Of a stretch of 64,000 bases of DNA, positions 10,552 to 22,530 are shown one piece after another. Positions within the stretch are counted from its first letter, which is position 1. Every line of letters starts with the position of its first letter. The notes below the pieces were generated by a model. That model worked only from the letters and a program-made list of their open reading frames with translations. It did no database searches and had not been told where the DNA came from. The translations under genes were made by a program, and so were the position numbers. The DNA is from Chaetomium olivaceum (lineage: Eukaryota > Ascomycota > Sordariomycetes > Sordariales > Chaetomiaceae): positions 310,001 through 374,000 of the forward strand of contig JAYWVB010000027.1 in assembly GCA_039881045.1 (NCBI GenBank), given 5' to 3'.

Positions 10552-12373
10552 GGTTGCTCATGGCGAGCTTGTCGCGGTGATTGCACATGGTTCCGATACC
10601 AAGAACGGTATGGGCAGCTTTTTGGACCGCAGGAGTAATGCCCATGGGCTCATGTGCCCATGTACGGCGCGACGGCGTGACAGCTAGGATATCAAGGGAG
10701 TGTGATTTGTACAACACGCAGCCGCGGCACAGTGGGTGTGCCATTTGGGAAGGGCTGGGCACAATTTCCTCGAAACCATCATCACGGCATCTCGGTATTC
10801 ATTACGGAGTTAGACACGGGGAAAGGTCATTTGGCGGCGGAACGGGTGGGGGCGGTTTCTCATAACGACAACATATGGGCGATCAAGGGCGTGGCTGTAT
10901 CATGATGGCGGTGAAGGTGTACGATGATGGATGAGCCGAGTCGGGTTTCGCCACCACGAGCGACACCGGCCGGATCGCTATGCCGGGCTGGGAGGGTTGC
11001 AGACCAGATCGCGGGGCTAGTTTTGTTGATCGGCGGTTCGCGCGGCGGACATGGCTCAGGCTCCGGTTCGGGTCTTTCGATTTTTATGCCTTCGTTTCGT
11101 TATGTGTATACGTTTGTCCTGTACTACTGGCCTGAGCGGATACAAGCGGGGCGCACCATTAGCAGTCTTAATAACATTCAGTTGAACATGAGGTTGGCTT
11201 GGGCTGCATTTTCGGTGCTGTGGGCGGGTTGTCGTTGCGAAGAGTGTGTCGAGACAGCGGGAAGGCGGCACTGAAGGGTATCAATACCCAACAGACGGAG
11301 CGAGGCCCGATATGGCGAGGATGACATCGGCTTGCTGCCAGAGATGCGAGTCTTCCCAGTTTCCCATCGTGGCCAAGTGAGGGTGTGCTGATAAGGTAGT
11401 TAGCGCGACGCGCCGGGCCCCAAAGGCCGTCACATCAGTACAACATGTCGTCCAAAGAGGGCCGAGTTGCCGAGCGCCCTATAATAAGATCACCGAGTGC
11501 GCTGTTGCTCTCCCGCTCTTGATGCAACACAATCGAGGCTGGGCCGCTGCGAGCTGTCATGGGGGAGACTGGCGTCGGTGTTATTAGTAATGTGGACTCT
11601 GTTGGGCGACATTGGTTGCGAGATGAAAAGGGGATCGTGAAACCAAGAAGCCGAAAGAAAGCTCTAGCCCGTCAGGGATGTTACCGCCGCCGGCGAGTCT
11701 ACCGAACCGATCGAGCCAAGTGGATACAAGAAGGCCAAGATGTCATCCCAAAACATCCCCGGAGCGGATCATAAACCAAACAGCCGTCGGAACCACTTGG
11801 CCGGAGCCGCACGCAGTACCGGAGTTCGGACCGATGCCGTCTCAGGGTGACAGCGAGATTGGACAGGACCACACACCCGGTTGTCTATTGTCGCACCCTG
11901 CCCGTCCTGTGGGGGGTGCCCCCCTTCTCATCTCGTCCAACCGGGCTCATGGGCGCCGCTAGAGTAGCGAGCGAGAGAGGAAATCCGGGGAACAAGGGGG
12001 TGGCATGATGGTGGGAGCCGCACGTCCACTCCCGCTTGGCCAGACCAGCTCGCTCAGTGGTCCGAATGGGGCCTGCCAAGACAATCCAGTGTCGTTCCGT
12101 CAAGGAGACTAGGGGCCTACTTCCGCTTCCTATTCGAGAAGTTGTAATCACTGGAAACCTGGCGATGGGCGTCCGCCTGGCCCCACGACGATGTCGCCCT
12201 AGGAGGAAAAAGGAGGCGGCCGGCGAGTATAACAAGGACCGTCTTAGGCTCCCGATGGGAACCATGGCTTCTGCTTCTTTCTTCTTCAGCTGCTCTTGAG
12301 TCAAGTCTACGACAGCCATCATCCCCACCACTCCTCAACCCTCTTCAAGACAAAGATCAAGACCACAGTCACG
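10552..12373. other. intergenic, upstream region of the AA9 gene
   Basis: This 1.8-kb gap has no convincing gene. It contains several SYGGRG-type motifs near the AA9 gene (for example CCGGGG near 11987, and GTGGGG as CCCCAC near 12181). These match the consensus of the carbon catabolite repressor CreA/CRE-1. The motif is short and common in GC-rich DNA, so this is only suggestive. Confidence 0.35.
12225..12233 (+). promoter_or_regulatory. possible TATA-like element of the AA9 gene
   Basis: GAGTATAAC lies about 145 bp upstream of the AA9 start codon, a plausible core promoter position for a strongly inducible fungal cellulase gene. It is a single short motif, so support is weak. Confidence 0.3.
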
Positions 12374-13464
12374 ATGAAGGCCTTCTCCCTCGTCGCTCTG
12401 GCGACTGCCGTCAGCGGCCACCCATCTTCCAGAGGCTGTCGGTCAACGGCCAGGACCAGGGCCAGCTCAAGGGCATCCGCGCCCCCTACAGCAACTACCC
12501 CATCCAGAACGTCAACGACGCCAACATTGCCTGCAACACCGGCATCCAGCTCAAGGACAACAACATCATCAAGATCCCCGCTGGTGCCCGCGTCGGCGCG
12601 TGGTGGCAGCACGAGATTGGCGGCCCCTCGGGCCCCAACGACCCGGACAACCCGATCGCTGCCTCCCACAAGGGTATGTGTTTTGCAGCCCGCCCCTTTT
12701 TTAAAGTTGACTACTATCATGTAACCAGTCCAACTAACATGACGTTTATCAGGCCCCATCACGGTCTACCTTGCCAAGGTCAGCAACGCCGCTTCTGCCT
12801 CGGCCACTGGCCAGCAGTGGTTCAAGATCGCCGAGCGCGGCGTCAACAACGGCGTGTGGGCCGTCGATGAGATGATCAACAACAACGGCTGGCACTACTT
12901 TGACGTGCCGTCCTGCGTCGCCCCCGGCCAGTACCTGATGCGTGTCGAGCTGCTCGCTCTGCACAGCGCCAGCACCGCCGGTGGTGCCCAGTTCTACATG
13001 GAGTGCGCCCAGGTCGAGAGTAAGTTCATCACCCCCTACCTCTCCTTCCCTAGAAGGACGAACAACATCCCAAAATAAGCAAAATAAACTAACGCTTCGA
13101 ACCAGTCACCGGCTCCGGTACCAACTCGGGCTCCAACTTCGTCTCCTTCCCCGGCGCCTACCCGGCCAACCACCCGGGCATCGTCGTCAGCATCTACGAC
13201 AGCACGGGCAAGCCGACCATGAACGGCCGCACCTACCAGATCCCCGGCCCCGCCCCGCTCACCTGCTCCGGCGGCAACACCGGCGGCGGCACCAACCCCA
13301 GCCCTACCTCTTCGGCCGGCGGCAGCCAGCCTACCGGTGGCAACACTGGCGGTACCGTCCCGCTCTATGCCCAGTGCGGCGGTAACGGGTACACCGGCCC
13401 CACGACCTGTGCCCAGGGTACCTGCAAGGCGCAGAACGAGTGGTACAGCCAGTGCACTCCTTAG
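12374..13464 (+). CDS. AA9 lytic polysaccharide monooxygenase with CBM1, frame broken at the mature N-terminus
   Basis: A secreted copper enzyme that oxidatively cleaves cellulose. Exons are 12374-12673, 12753-13019 and 13106-13464, with 79- and 86-nt introns. The signal peptide MKAFSLVALATAVSG is followed directly by His (codon 12419-12421), the expected histidine-brace His1. One base is then missing: the family-like sequence (IFQRLSVNGQ...) continues in another frame from 12424. With that base counted, the gene would encode about 308 residues. Downstream features are intact: the second brace His (AASHKGPITVYLAKV), the axial Tyr region (GGAQFYMECAQV), a Gly/Ser/Thr-rich linker and a C-terminal CBM1 (YAQCGGNGYTGPTTC...YSQC). 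A functional gene plus a sequencing deletion is the simplest reading; a recent null mutation is the alternative. Confidence 0.85.
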
Positions 13465-16400
13465 ATGGAGATGATGGTTGTGCGGTGGGTGGTAAGGGGG
13501 TGAAGGGGATGAGGTGCGCCACGGCTTCTTGTATATAGTTGGCCTTGCCTATTTTTGACTTCTTGTCGATAACTAGCCTTGCGAATCAAAGTACATACGC
13601 AACAGTCTTGTGTGTCAGGTTTCGGATTTGGTGTACCGTGAATTATGATCATGGCTGTGCATCTATGAGGCCAGGCCGGCCAGCAACGGAAATCCGAACC
13701 CGGCACACACGATCTCGGCCCGCCAAACTAGACCAGTTAGCCTGTTTTACAGACACCAACACACAAGCTTAAATTGGGGCCGTTTTACTGCCATGCTCGG
13801 CGATCCCGAGCCCCGGCCGGAGTGGGCCGGGTCGGGTCAGGCCGGACTTGCGGCCTCTTCTCCCGGCCGGCCCGCCCACTTTTTGTTTCGGGTCCCCGTT
13901 CCCGGCCGATTGCAGCCTGGGCCTGGCCGGGTCGTAGATCTCCCTAGAACGGAGGACAACGCAGCGGCCATGATTTGGGGTCCGCATTGGCCAAACCGGC
14001 AAGCGGGCGGTTGGGGTGTTATGCGTTGGCTTGGTCGTCCACATATGCTTCTTTAGGGAGAGGGAGGGGTCTCGACATGGCCTCGCTTATCTTGGCCGCA
14101 GTGATGGGCCCGGCCTAGCGACATACAAGGCGTGACTAATAAACTTTGGTGATGGTGCAACGTCCAACTCAAATCTTTGAGAGCTTCCCTCTGAGCACAA
14201 ACCGGGAAGCCTTCCGGGGGTGGTTGTCTGACCATGTTCCGTACCCTAGGCCCTCTCATACACAAGCAGGCAGGCCAAGATTCGTACCAAATCCAGAGGA
14301 AGCGTCCCACGCCGCCGGAAGGGTGGTCACTTGTCGTGTAAGTCGTCGACTTGGCAAGCAAGGGTGTAATGTACGTACGTCCTCCACCTCCCTGTCCCTT
14401 ACGCAAGAGGGCGGCGGGCTTGTGGCCTAGGCCCTCCTCCTCCGGAACATCTCCACCACAGCCAAGTGTCGTGAACAAAAGAGACGTCGAAAACGGTGAC
14501 TTGTCACCGTTATCCTGACCCGAGCCGCCCCGACCCCCCGGGCGGACCCCCGGCGGGCCCCCTGAAACCGTGATCGCCCTTGCCGTCACCGGCATCCTCG
14601 CAGGCCGACCTGGAAAGAGTCTTGCCGTTGCATTTTGTTTCAACGCCCCCCCTCCCCCCCCGGGCGCGCATCTTCATGCCCAGGTTGGCCTACGTTGGCC
14701 TGGGTGGAAGTGAAGATGCAGGTTGACGTGACGGGCGTCTCCTTGCATGATGACGACTTTGTACATATGCGTGTTGTAGGTAAGGGACTGCAGGTTAGGT
14801 ATGCTACAGAAAGCCACACGCGGGGAGGTATGTACTTGGTAATGCGCCGGTGTGGCGGCTGGTGATGCAGTCCCTGCGTCTCTGTGGCACGTTCTGATGC
14901 ACTCCGATTTGGTTGATCGTCCGGGGCATACAGAGATCCAGGGATGGCCTCGGCTAGCTCGCACTCTATCGTGTAAGTGGCACCTATTCGTACCTGTATG
15001 TCTTTACTGTCCGAGATACACCACGGGCTGGACCACAAAATACCACAGTAACCACAATGTGAGGATGGTGACCAGCTCTTACTCCAACAAAACCGCCGAT
15101 CCAATGTTGACCTGAGAGGATATAAGCCAATCAACCCTCTTTTAACCAAAGCGACTCCCTTTCTGAGCGGCCATGATCCTCATGAAGCAGAAGTTATCAC
15201 CCACCAATCCACTGGCCACATCCCATCGCCACCCAACGCGGGGGACAACCCTCCATCTCCAGCATCTCAGGGGCAGTTCCCGTCTTCCGTGTCGGTGCAA
15301 TTCGAGTGGCTCAGTGGCCAGCCCTCCAACGACCGCCCGCAACCCCAAGAAAAAAAGGGGAGGGATGGATAAGGTAGCATGTCCGACAAGGGCGGGGTAG
15401 AGCTGCCCCTGACTATCTTTGTATCCCTCCATCCATTTTCGCACCTCCCCAAACGAACCTTGCCGCCGACCCGCCTGCCAACGTCTCTTTTGTTTTGTTT
15501 CCCCCATCATCTTCACCTCACCCCCACCAGTATAGTTTGTTCAAGCTCCAGCCGAGCCCAGCCCATCGCAATCGCAGTTACATCCCACGTTTTCCGTACC
15601 TTGCGGCGGCGGCGCACTTGCATCCGCATGTGGTGTGGAGCGAGGAGCGCTGCAGGGGGCCTTGAGACGAAGCGAGGGCGTACCCGAATTTGCAATCGGG
15701 CGGTTTTGTGGATGCGCCGCCGTTGAAAGAAATCCTTTTTCTTTAATTTTCTGCGTCGTTAGCGCTCCGAGGTATGTGAACCACCGCCGCGGCGCGTCGT
15801 AACCGAAGCGGGAATGAGCCGGGTAAGACCGGAATCTCATGCCATCGTCATCATCATCGCCAATGTGACTAGTCAGAAAGGGAGGGAAGAGAAAAGAGGC
15901 GCGAAACATCCCAAGACACGGCTCGGTGACTCTTCGCTTCTTTCGCGGGGGTTAGTGAAGAGTGAAGGGGGTTGTTGTTGAAACACTTCGCATCAGCCAT
16001 TCCCCCTGCTTGGGGCCTGGCCAGTGAATCCTTCCCGGGTGAAGAGCGCAGGGAGACTGAGGACGGCAAAGGAAGGGATTTCTTCTAGAACAAATCCCAA
16101 GACAGGGACGGGCGGGGTGGGGGGACGAGAGGCATTGGCGATGCGCCCATGCAACGTCCAAAAACTGCACATTGTGTCTCGCAATCGAGCCCTTCCATGA
16201 AGAAGCCAGGGATGCGCCCAGTCTCAGCAGCACGGCATCCGAGCAAGGTAAAACCGGCATGTCGTCAGGGCGAGTGCGCTCAGGCTCAGCCGCCCTGTCT
16301 CAGCGACGCCGATGCGTGCATGACCGGAAACGGGTGGCGAAACAAAAGCCTCCAGGTCTGAGAGCAAGTTACTGTGTGATAGTTACGGTTAACTCCCCGA

Positions 16401-16839
16401 GTCAGATGTGTGACGAGTCAGTATCGATTGAGCTATCACATGCAAAGAAAGAGATTGGGGAGCGACACGAGTGATTAATTGATGGCAAGTCAGATTTGTT
16501 TGATTGCTTGATTCAAAAAGTAAAAGAAAAAGAAAGATGCCAGGTATCCCAGTCTGTTACTGTCCTGTACTGTGCGCGGTGCGCTATGCGGCATTGGTAT
16601 CGTCATCCCAAAAGAAACCCAAGTCATGTCATGTAGATCCGCCCCGAAATCATCATTTCCCAGACGCCTTCTGTGCCTTGATGAACCTGATAAACGCCGA
16701 AGATCCCTATCCCACCACCAATTGATTGATCGCCCGTTGCCCGTCAAGACGCCGAAAAAAATGCAAACCTAGATCCTCCGTTTCCGTTTTCAAGACTTCC
16801 CCATCAGTTTAACGCTCCTTCTCCGAGCCGACAGCCCAC
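13465..16839. other. intergenic, no gene supported
   Basis: This 3.4-kb region lies between the AA9 gene (+) and the gene at 16840-18058 (-), which converge on it. It contains GC-rich low-complexity stretches (C/G runs near 14535-14560 and 14645-14662). Only short open frames occur, none with recognisable domains or good splice partners. No tRNA or 5S rRNA was seen. Confidence 0.4.
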
Positions 16840-18058
16840 TCAGGATCCCTTCCTAGCCGTCGCCGGGCTGGGTCCGGCAGGCGATGTCGGCGACAGGATA
16901 TCGCTCGGCGGCGATGCCGCGCCCATTACCGTAGCATTACGCTTGACCGCCCGTAGGATGTCGTTGTATGTAATTGGTGTCACTGGTGTCTTTGGCCGTT
17001 GATCAGGCCTGGGTAGTTGCTGTTGTTGTGTTTGTTGCTGTTGCTGTTCTTGTGCGTTCTCTTGCTTGCCCTGCTGCGGTTCCTCGTCGACGCGATGCAC
17101 TGCGGCGGGCGAGATTATCGAGTTCCTGTTTGAAGTCGTCGCGAACGAGGTGTCCAGCTTTGGGACGGCGGTCTGCGGCGAGTTCAGGTTGGGCCTGCTC
17201 CGCCGCCGGGCCAGACTGAACGACCGGGTTACGCCCTTGAGCAGCGTCGTTGGGGTGCGAGGCGTCTTGACTGGCTGCGACTCGCCTTCGAGGCTGTCCA
17301 GCGCCTTGGGAATGTCGAGCGTGTAGGTGCTACCGTTGGCATAGGGATCGATGCTGAGGAATGGCGGCTTCTTCTTGGTCAGGATCTCGGACAGGAGCAT
17401 GCTCCTGCGGTCGCCCGGCGGATCCTTTCGAAGGCGGGACGAGAGCGAGGAGGTTGTGCTAGCCGGTGCTAGGTCGTTCCTGGGTGGTAGCCGACCTGAT
17501 TATGCGTGGCTTGGCCGGGGCGGACGACTCGACACTAGACCGCGTTGTTCCCAGCGAGCTGCTCGACATTGGCCGTTTCCGCATCGCAGGCAGGTCCACG
17601 ATCGACGGCTTTCCAGAAAACACCACCGAAACCGCCCTCGCTGTGACCTCCTGGCTGGCTCTTGTTGGGGAAGTCGGATCGTCCACGCTCGAGTCATAGT
17701 CGTAGTCGGAAAAGTCGTCTGCGTCTGACGAGGCGTCCTCCTCGGACGAAAGGTAGACGTCATGCGGGGTGGTCGACTCGACGGTGCTCCCAACCTTGAG
17801 CCCCAAGTTGTCAAGCATCCTAGATGCTCGGAGGGCACTCTTCGCAGGGAGCTTGGGGACGTCGTCGTTCGCAAGGTTCGGGCTTGGCGCCATGGTGTCT
17901 TGGTTGTCCATGACGTCGAACTTGTCAAAGATAGGTTCGTCGAAAGTGGATGCTTTGGAGAGAGGGAACTCGGGTTTGTCGTCGAACGCCTGGTTATTTG
18001 TCATGCCGATCGGGTGGTCTGCCTTCCCCACGGGAAGGGTTTGTTCCACCAGAGACAT
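16840..18058 (-). CDS. Fungal disordered protein of unknown function, apparently frameshifted
   Basis: The start is at 18058 (MSLVEQTLPVG). The first frame runs to a TAG at 17461-17459. The frame shifted by one base then continues without a break from AGC at 17460 to a TGA at 16842-16840. The junction text (ACC GGC T AGC ACA) gives a smooth Ser/Thr-rich protein if one base is skipped, and the total span is 406 codons plus one base. There is no intron of usable length between the frames. The protein has acidic runs (SSEEDASSDADDFSDYDYDSS), Ser-rich basic stretches, a compact segment (RRSMLLSEILTKKKPPFLSID) and a Gln run. No catalytic domain is seen. It reads like a conserved but uncharacterised fungal protein; that is inference from its composition. 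Confidence 0.6.
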
Positions 18059-21000
18059 TGCCCTTGAGGGAGGGGTAGCTTGAGTTGGGGAGGTTGGAAG
18101 CGGTCAAGGGAGGAGAAAAGCAGTAAGAGAGAGAAGCCCAAGCAAGCCAAGGTCAATCAATGTCTCAGCCTCCTGGACTGAGAATCTTGGAAGTACAGAT
18201 CTGTATGGCAAATAGCAACGACTGGTATGGAGGAACATGCTCCGAGAGGTTGGGGGGGTGGGAGAATATTTTAATGCAATCGGCGCTGCCCAAGCACTCC
18301 AAAGGTGGGCATCACCCACCCCGGAGCTGATGTGCAAAGAAGTGTCGAGTGCCAAGAGAAACCCTTCTCAGAATGTTAACGGTCTGCAAAAACAGGACCC
18401 GCCGTCACAACCGGCCGCATTCTGTTTGGCGTGTGTGGGTGGGTGCTGTGGTGCTCACTCGGTGCTTGCGCAGGAAATGCATGTCCCTCCGTCCCGTAAT
18501 GGCTGCAAAAAGCAGGTCCGTTACGAGAAAGACGGATGAATGGCCTGCCCTCGCATGACACAACCTTGCATCCCCCTGTCCCTTGTCCCTGCCCCTGCCA
18601 CCGACGATCCCTGCTCAACGCCTCCACAGCAGACGGAAGCAAGGATGGGGTTGGGAAGCTGCGAACTTGAATCAGCCCGTTTTTTTACGAACGGCCAACA
18701 GCGCCCCAAACTCTGATCAGTGAGTCTGGGGAAGGTTGCGAAACTTTGCACCCAACCCTACCAAGTAAGGTACGCTTCAACCGAGTCATCGACAACTCCA
18801 CCGGAATGAATCGGCCGCTGGTTTGAGCCCAGCGGAGGCTGGCTATCATCTGGGCTGCCCATATCGAGGGCTGCGAGAATGGCGAACCCTGGTTGGCCAT
18901 GGCCGTTGTTTCAGGTAGAACCGGCCCTCAAGACCTTCAACGTGGACAGCGAGCGCAGAGATGGGGAAATTCCTCGCCAAGCCTGCGATTTTCAACGCGA
19001 TGTGCCCACTAACCTCCTCTCGGGTTGCACTCCAAGAAGTCAACTTCCGCGCGAAAGGATCCCTCGAGAAACTCTAATTTTTCTTGCATTGTGGTGACGG
19101 TCGTCGTGTCGAGTCTTCGCCGCCGACTGGTGAGCATTCCGTAGCCGGAACTCTCGTTTTCCACCACAGCCACACAGACACCTCCCACTGCCTCGTGTGA
19201 GCCTGTTTGCCCATTACCAGCCTCCCGACAGTCCAAGATCTGCGCAGTCTGTTCTGTCATCAGTGCCATCAGCCCCAGCCCGGTTTTCCGAGGGCCTCCG
19301 AACTGTCGACAACGTGACCGGCGAGTGGGTGCGATTCTCCAATCAGCCGTGGTTCGCCATTGCCGCCGCCCTGAGTGAGGATCTGGGTCGTCGTGCCAAT
19401 CGGCGTCACCCAGGCACCTGCCCCTCACCAACTCACGAACCCACGCAATCCCACGCTGCCAATGAAAAGATTCGCGTGGAAAGCCCCTGGAGACCTTCAA
19501 TGGTTCCCCGCGGCCGACGAGAGGCGAAACAGGTTCACGTCGACGGGAGGTGCTCGCAGCGGCTGGATGGTGTCGCATGGTGTTGCATGGTGTCGCACAC
19601 CACCATCTTCGCAAATGCAAAAATTGAGGGAGGATGCTCCGGGTCGGTTTGAGGTTTCGTCCTGCCCGGCGTCTGCCCACCCGACTATTCGACCACCTGT
19701 CGCGATGCAACGGAGCCCGACCGGCCTGCCCGTCTCCCTGTGTCGGCCGCCCTAACAAGGTATTTACTAGGTACCTGTCCAACTCGTGACGGCCAGGCCG
19801 CAAATGCAAACCAGGTGCTTGCTTGTTGAGTCGTTCCTCGCGGCATGAACTCTCAGATTGATCTAAACTCAGCACGGCCTCCGAATCCCGCCCGGCCGCA
19901 GCCAAAACGGAAAGGTGTGGTTGACTAAGTTGGCTGCCCTGCCTGCCTTTGTTCTCGACTCGGACCTGGCCTCGCAGGTCAGAATTGGAGTGGCCGTGTT
20001 CGCACGCAGAGACCATCGAGGGGCCGGCCGATGGTTCTGACCGCAGCGCCGTCAAAAATATTTTGGGTGGAAGCTGACAGGACCTCCGTCTCGCCAACGG
20101 TACGGCGGACAACAGAATACCTAACCCTGAACCAACCACATATCTATCGATAAGCTGCATTCAGGAGTGGACCCTGATCTGCAATTCTTACCCCAACATC
20201 TGGAACACAACAACTCACCTCGCATCTCGCAGCAGGCAATTCTTCCTTCTAGGTTGCTTTTCCTCACCGCGCAACACCGCCCATTCTGTTCGCATGTGCA
20301 TGTACCTGTACACCATGGGGATTGTGCATGAGGCGTCCCTTTCTGCAGCTGTTGGCACAAAGTGATTGTGGCGCCGCCTCGTGCTAACCATTGTCTTAAC
20401 AAATCAACTCGAACCAAAACGCGTCCAAGCTTCAGCTGCGACTGCTGACCGACTTTCTCTCGGATCCTTCTCCGAGTTCACTCGCCTTTCCATCTGGAGC
20501 CTTCTCTCAGCCTTGATCGAAGGAAGCTTGAGGCCGAAAACGCGGCTGCGTCTACCTTCGGCTCGGGTCACCGCGAAACTCAGGAGGATGGTTCGCATGT
20601 ACCCGTGCACTCCGTTTCATTTCACGATCTCGGTGACAACCACCCCGGGCGTCTTGGGTGGTCCTCCCATCCTATCCCCAGTATCAACACACAAAACCGG
20701 CCGCTTCACGAGCCCGAAGCGCCAACCCCAAAAACTACAATGACCGCGTGGTCAAAGGCTCGAAACAAAATGCCCTCAAACGATAAACGACCCGTTTTTG
20801 GACGTCGAGGTGCGATGAGTGCACCGTTTTCGGCCGGATGATCCCCAATACTTCTCCCTCCGATCAAGATGTATTTTCAGGTCACTGTTTCATTCGGATT
20901 GACTCTTCGCGGGCTTACCTTTCCTTTATGTGCTAGTTCCCGGCCTCTCACCATGGAGGTGGGATCATTTCGTCTGATGTTGATGAGTGTTAACCCTAAT

Positions 21001-22530
21001 TCCGGTCATTGCGTCATGCGCGATCAAGGGTTGGAGACCGTTGGTCCAAGCTTCAACAAGAAGACAATCTGCATTTGAGGATCACATCTCTTCCTTCCAT
21101 CATTTAAAAAGAGGAGAAGGGAAGAAGAAGATAAGATGGGGAAACATAATCGCCTTTGAATACCTCCGTATTATGCCATCAGCCTCTTTATCGGAACACG
21201 AATACACCATCTTCTATTCCACCGAGTCTGTCTTGTTGAAGGCGAATGGCCCGTGCACCATCAAAAGCTTTAACCGTATTTGGACTAGCACCCAAGATGT
21301 TTCTAAAATTGTTTCAGCTCATGCTCCAGCTCCCCAGAATTTACGGAATACTGCGAGATCTGTGTCACCCGTCCTGCACACTTCTTCAACCTTTGTCGCG
21401 GACATGGTACTTTTGGTTTCAACGGTCGGGATATGTCCCGTTTGATACGGAATCCCGTACACGACCAAACGGAGATTTACTCGGTTAGCAGAAAGAATCT
21501 ACACAGCCAGCTAGGCTCATCAACCAAGCAAGGAGTTCACTGTGTCGCTACCCCGCCATGCTCGTGGGCTTGGTGCGGCACAGAAATAGAATCGACTCGC
21601 AGAGGCCACCGATAGCCCGACAGCCCGACAGCCCGACAGCCCGGCTCTTGCGCGTCTACACAGTGTTGTGTAACGAGGATGAGGGTAACGAGGATGAGGC
21701 TGACTCGGCTCAGCGACGTCAGAGGACGAATCATTCTGCCGACCGCATCGCAACCCTGAGCGGCAGATGCGCCTGACTCGACGCGCGTTGCATGCCAGGC
21801 TGAGGCTGGGTTCCTAGAAATATGTTCAGCTCGAAAGGATTTCCATCCATATTTGGTATCACCGCCCAGTGCCCGTTCTTGCTCCGGTGCCGCTGGAGGC
21901 ATAATGCGGATGGATTTACATAATACTGAGGAGGGGCAGCGAACCGAGCAGGCACTAGCTGGCCAGGTCGACACCGGCCACAGTGCAAGACTTCTTTCCA
22001 CGTGTATGCCAACGCGCGCTGCTTTTCGGTGTTTTTCCCGCCCTACTTCTCCCTAACCACCTCGCCCATTCCGCACTGTACATCAACGCGACAAAACGGC
22101 ACAGGATCAATGGTCCATCACTGACAAGAGTTCCTCCCATTCAACTACATCTCCATCACAAAACCTTTGGAAAAAATTCAACTCCTCGCTACCCAAGCGC
22201 GCCCCGTGTCCTCCATGTTAGCCCCGTTATCGGCTAATAGGCCGCCTTAGGTGGCCGAGACCATGCTCAATGCAATGTTACACCGCATACTGTGAACAAT
22301 GCAGTTGGTGATACTTCATGGCCTGGTCTGGCCCCCACGCACGTGATGCATACGACAGCGCTTGTCAGGCTGGGTTCCCAAAGAGTCTTTCGGTTGTTTC
22401 TCCTTGGGCATCTTACTTTACTTTCTGATTATCTCGTCGGCCATGACTTCCTGCGCGCGTCTCAATGACAAGTGGTATGACTTATTCTTAGCGTACACGC
22501 ACCAAGTCATCAAGGGCCGAATAAGACACC
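18059..22530. other. long intergenic region, no gene supported
   Basis: This 4.5-kb stretch separates divergently transcribed genes (18058 - and 22531 +). Base composition falls towards the right half. One long uninterrupted frame (19009-20160, minus) is discussed in the findings. Short tandem repeats sit at 21613-21697. I see no recognisable coding domain, tRNA or transposon. Confidence 0.4.
21613..21697. repeat. short tandem repeats (8-bp and 14-bp units)
   Basis: About three and a half copies of CCCGACAG (from about 21617) are followed by two copies of GTAACGAGGATGAG, starting at about 21670 and 21684. They are perfect or near-perfect and lie in noncoding DNA. Confidence 0.7.

Noticed and set aside
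10924..11274. 116-codon frame between elongase and AA9
   Set aside because: No domain, atypical composition with mixed Cys/Gly, and no expression signals. Considered noncoding.
14053..15149. Two minus-strand frames of 196 and 169 codons
   Set aside because: They arise in GC-rich low-complexity DNA, contain no recognisable motif and have no splice partners.
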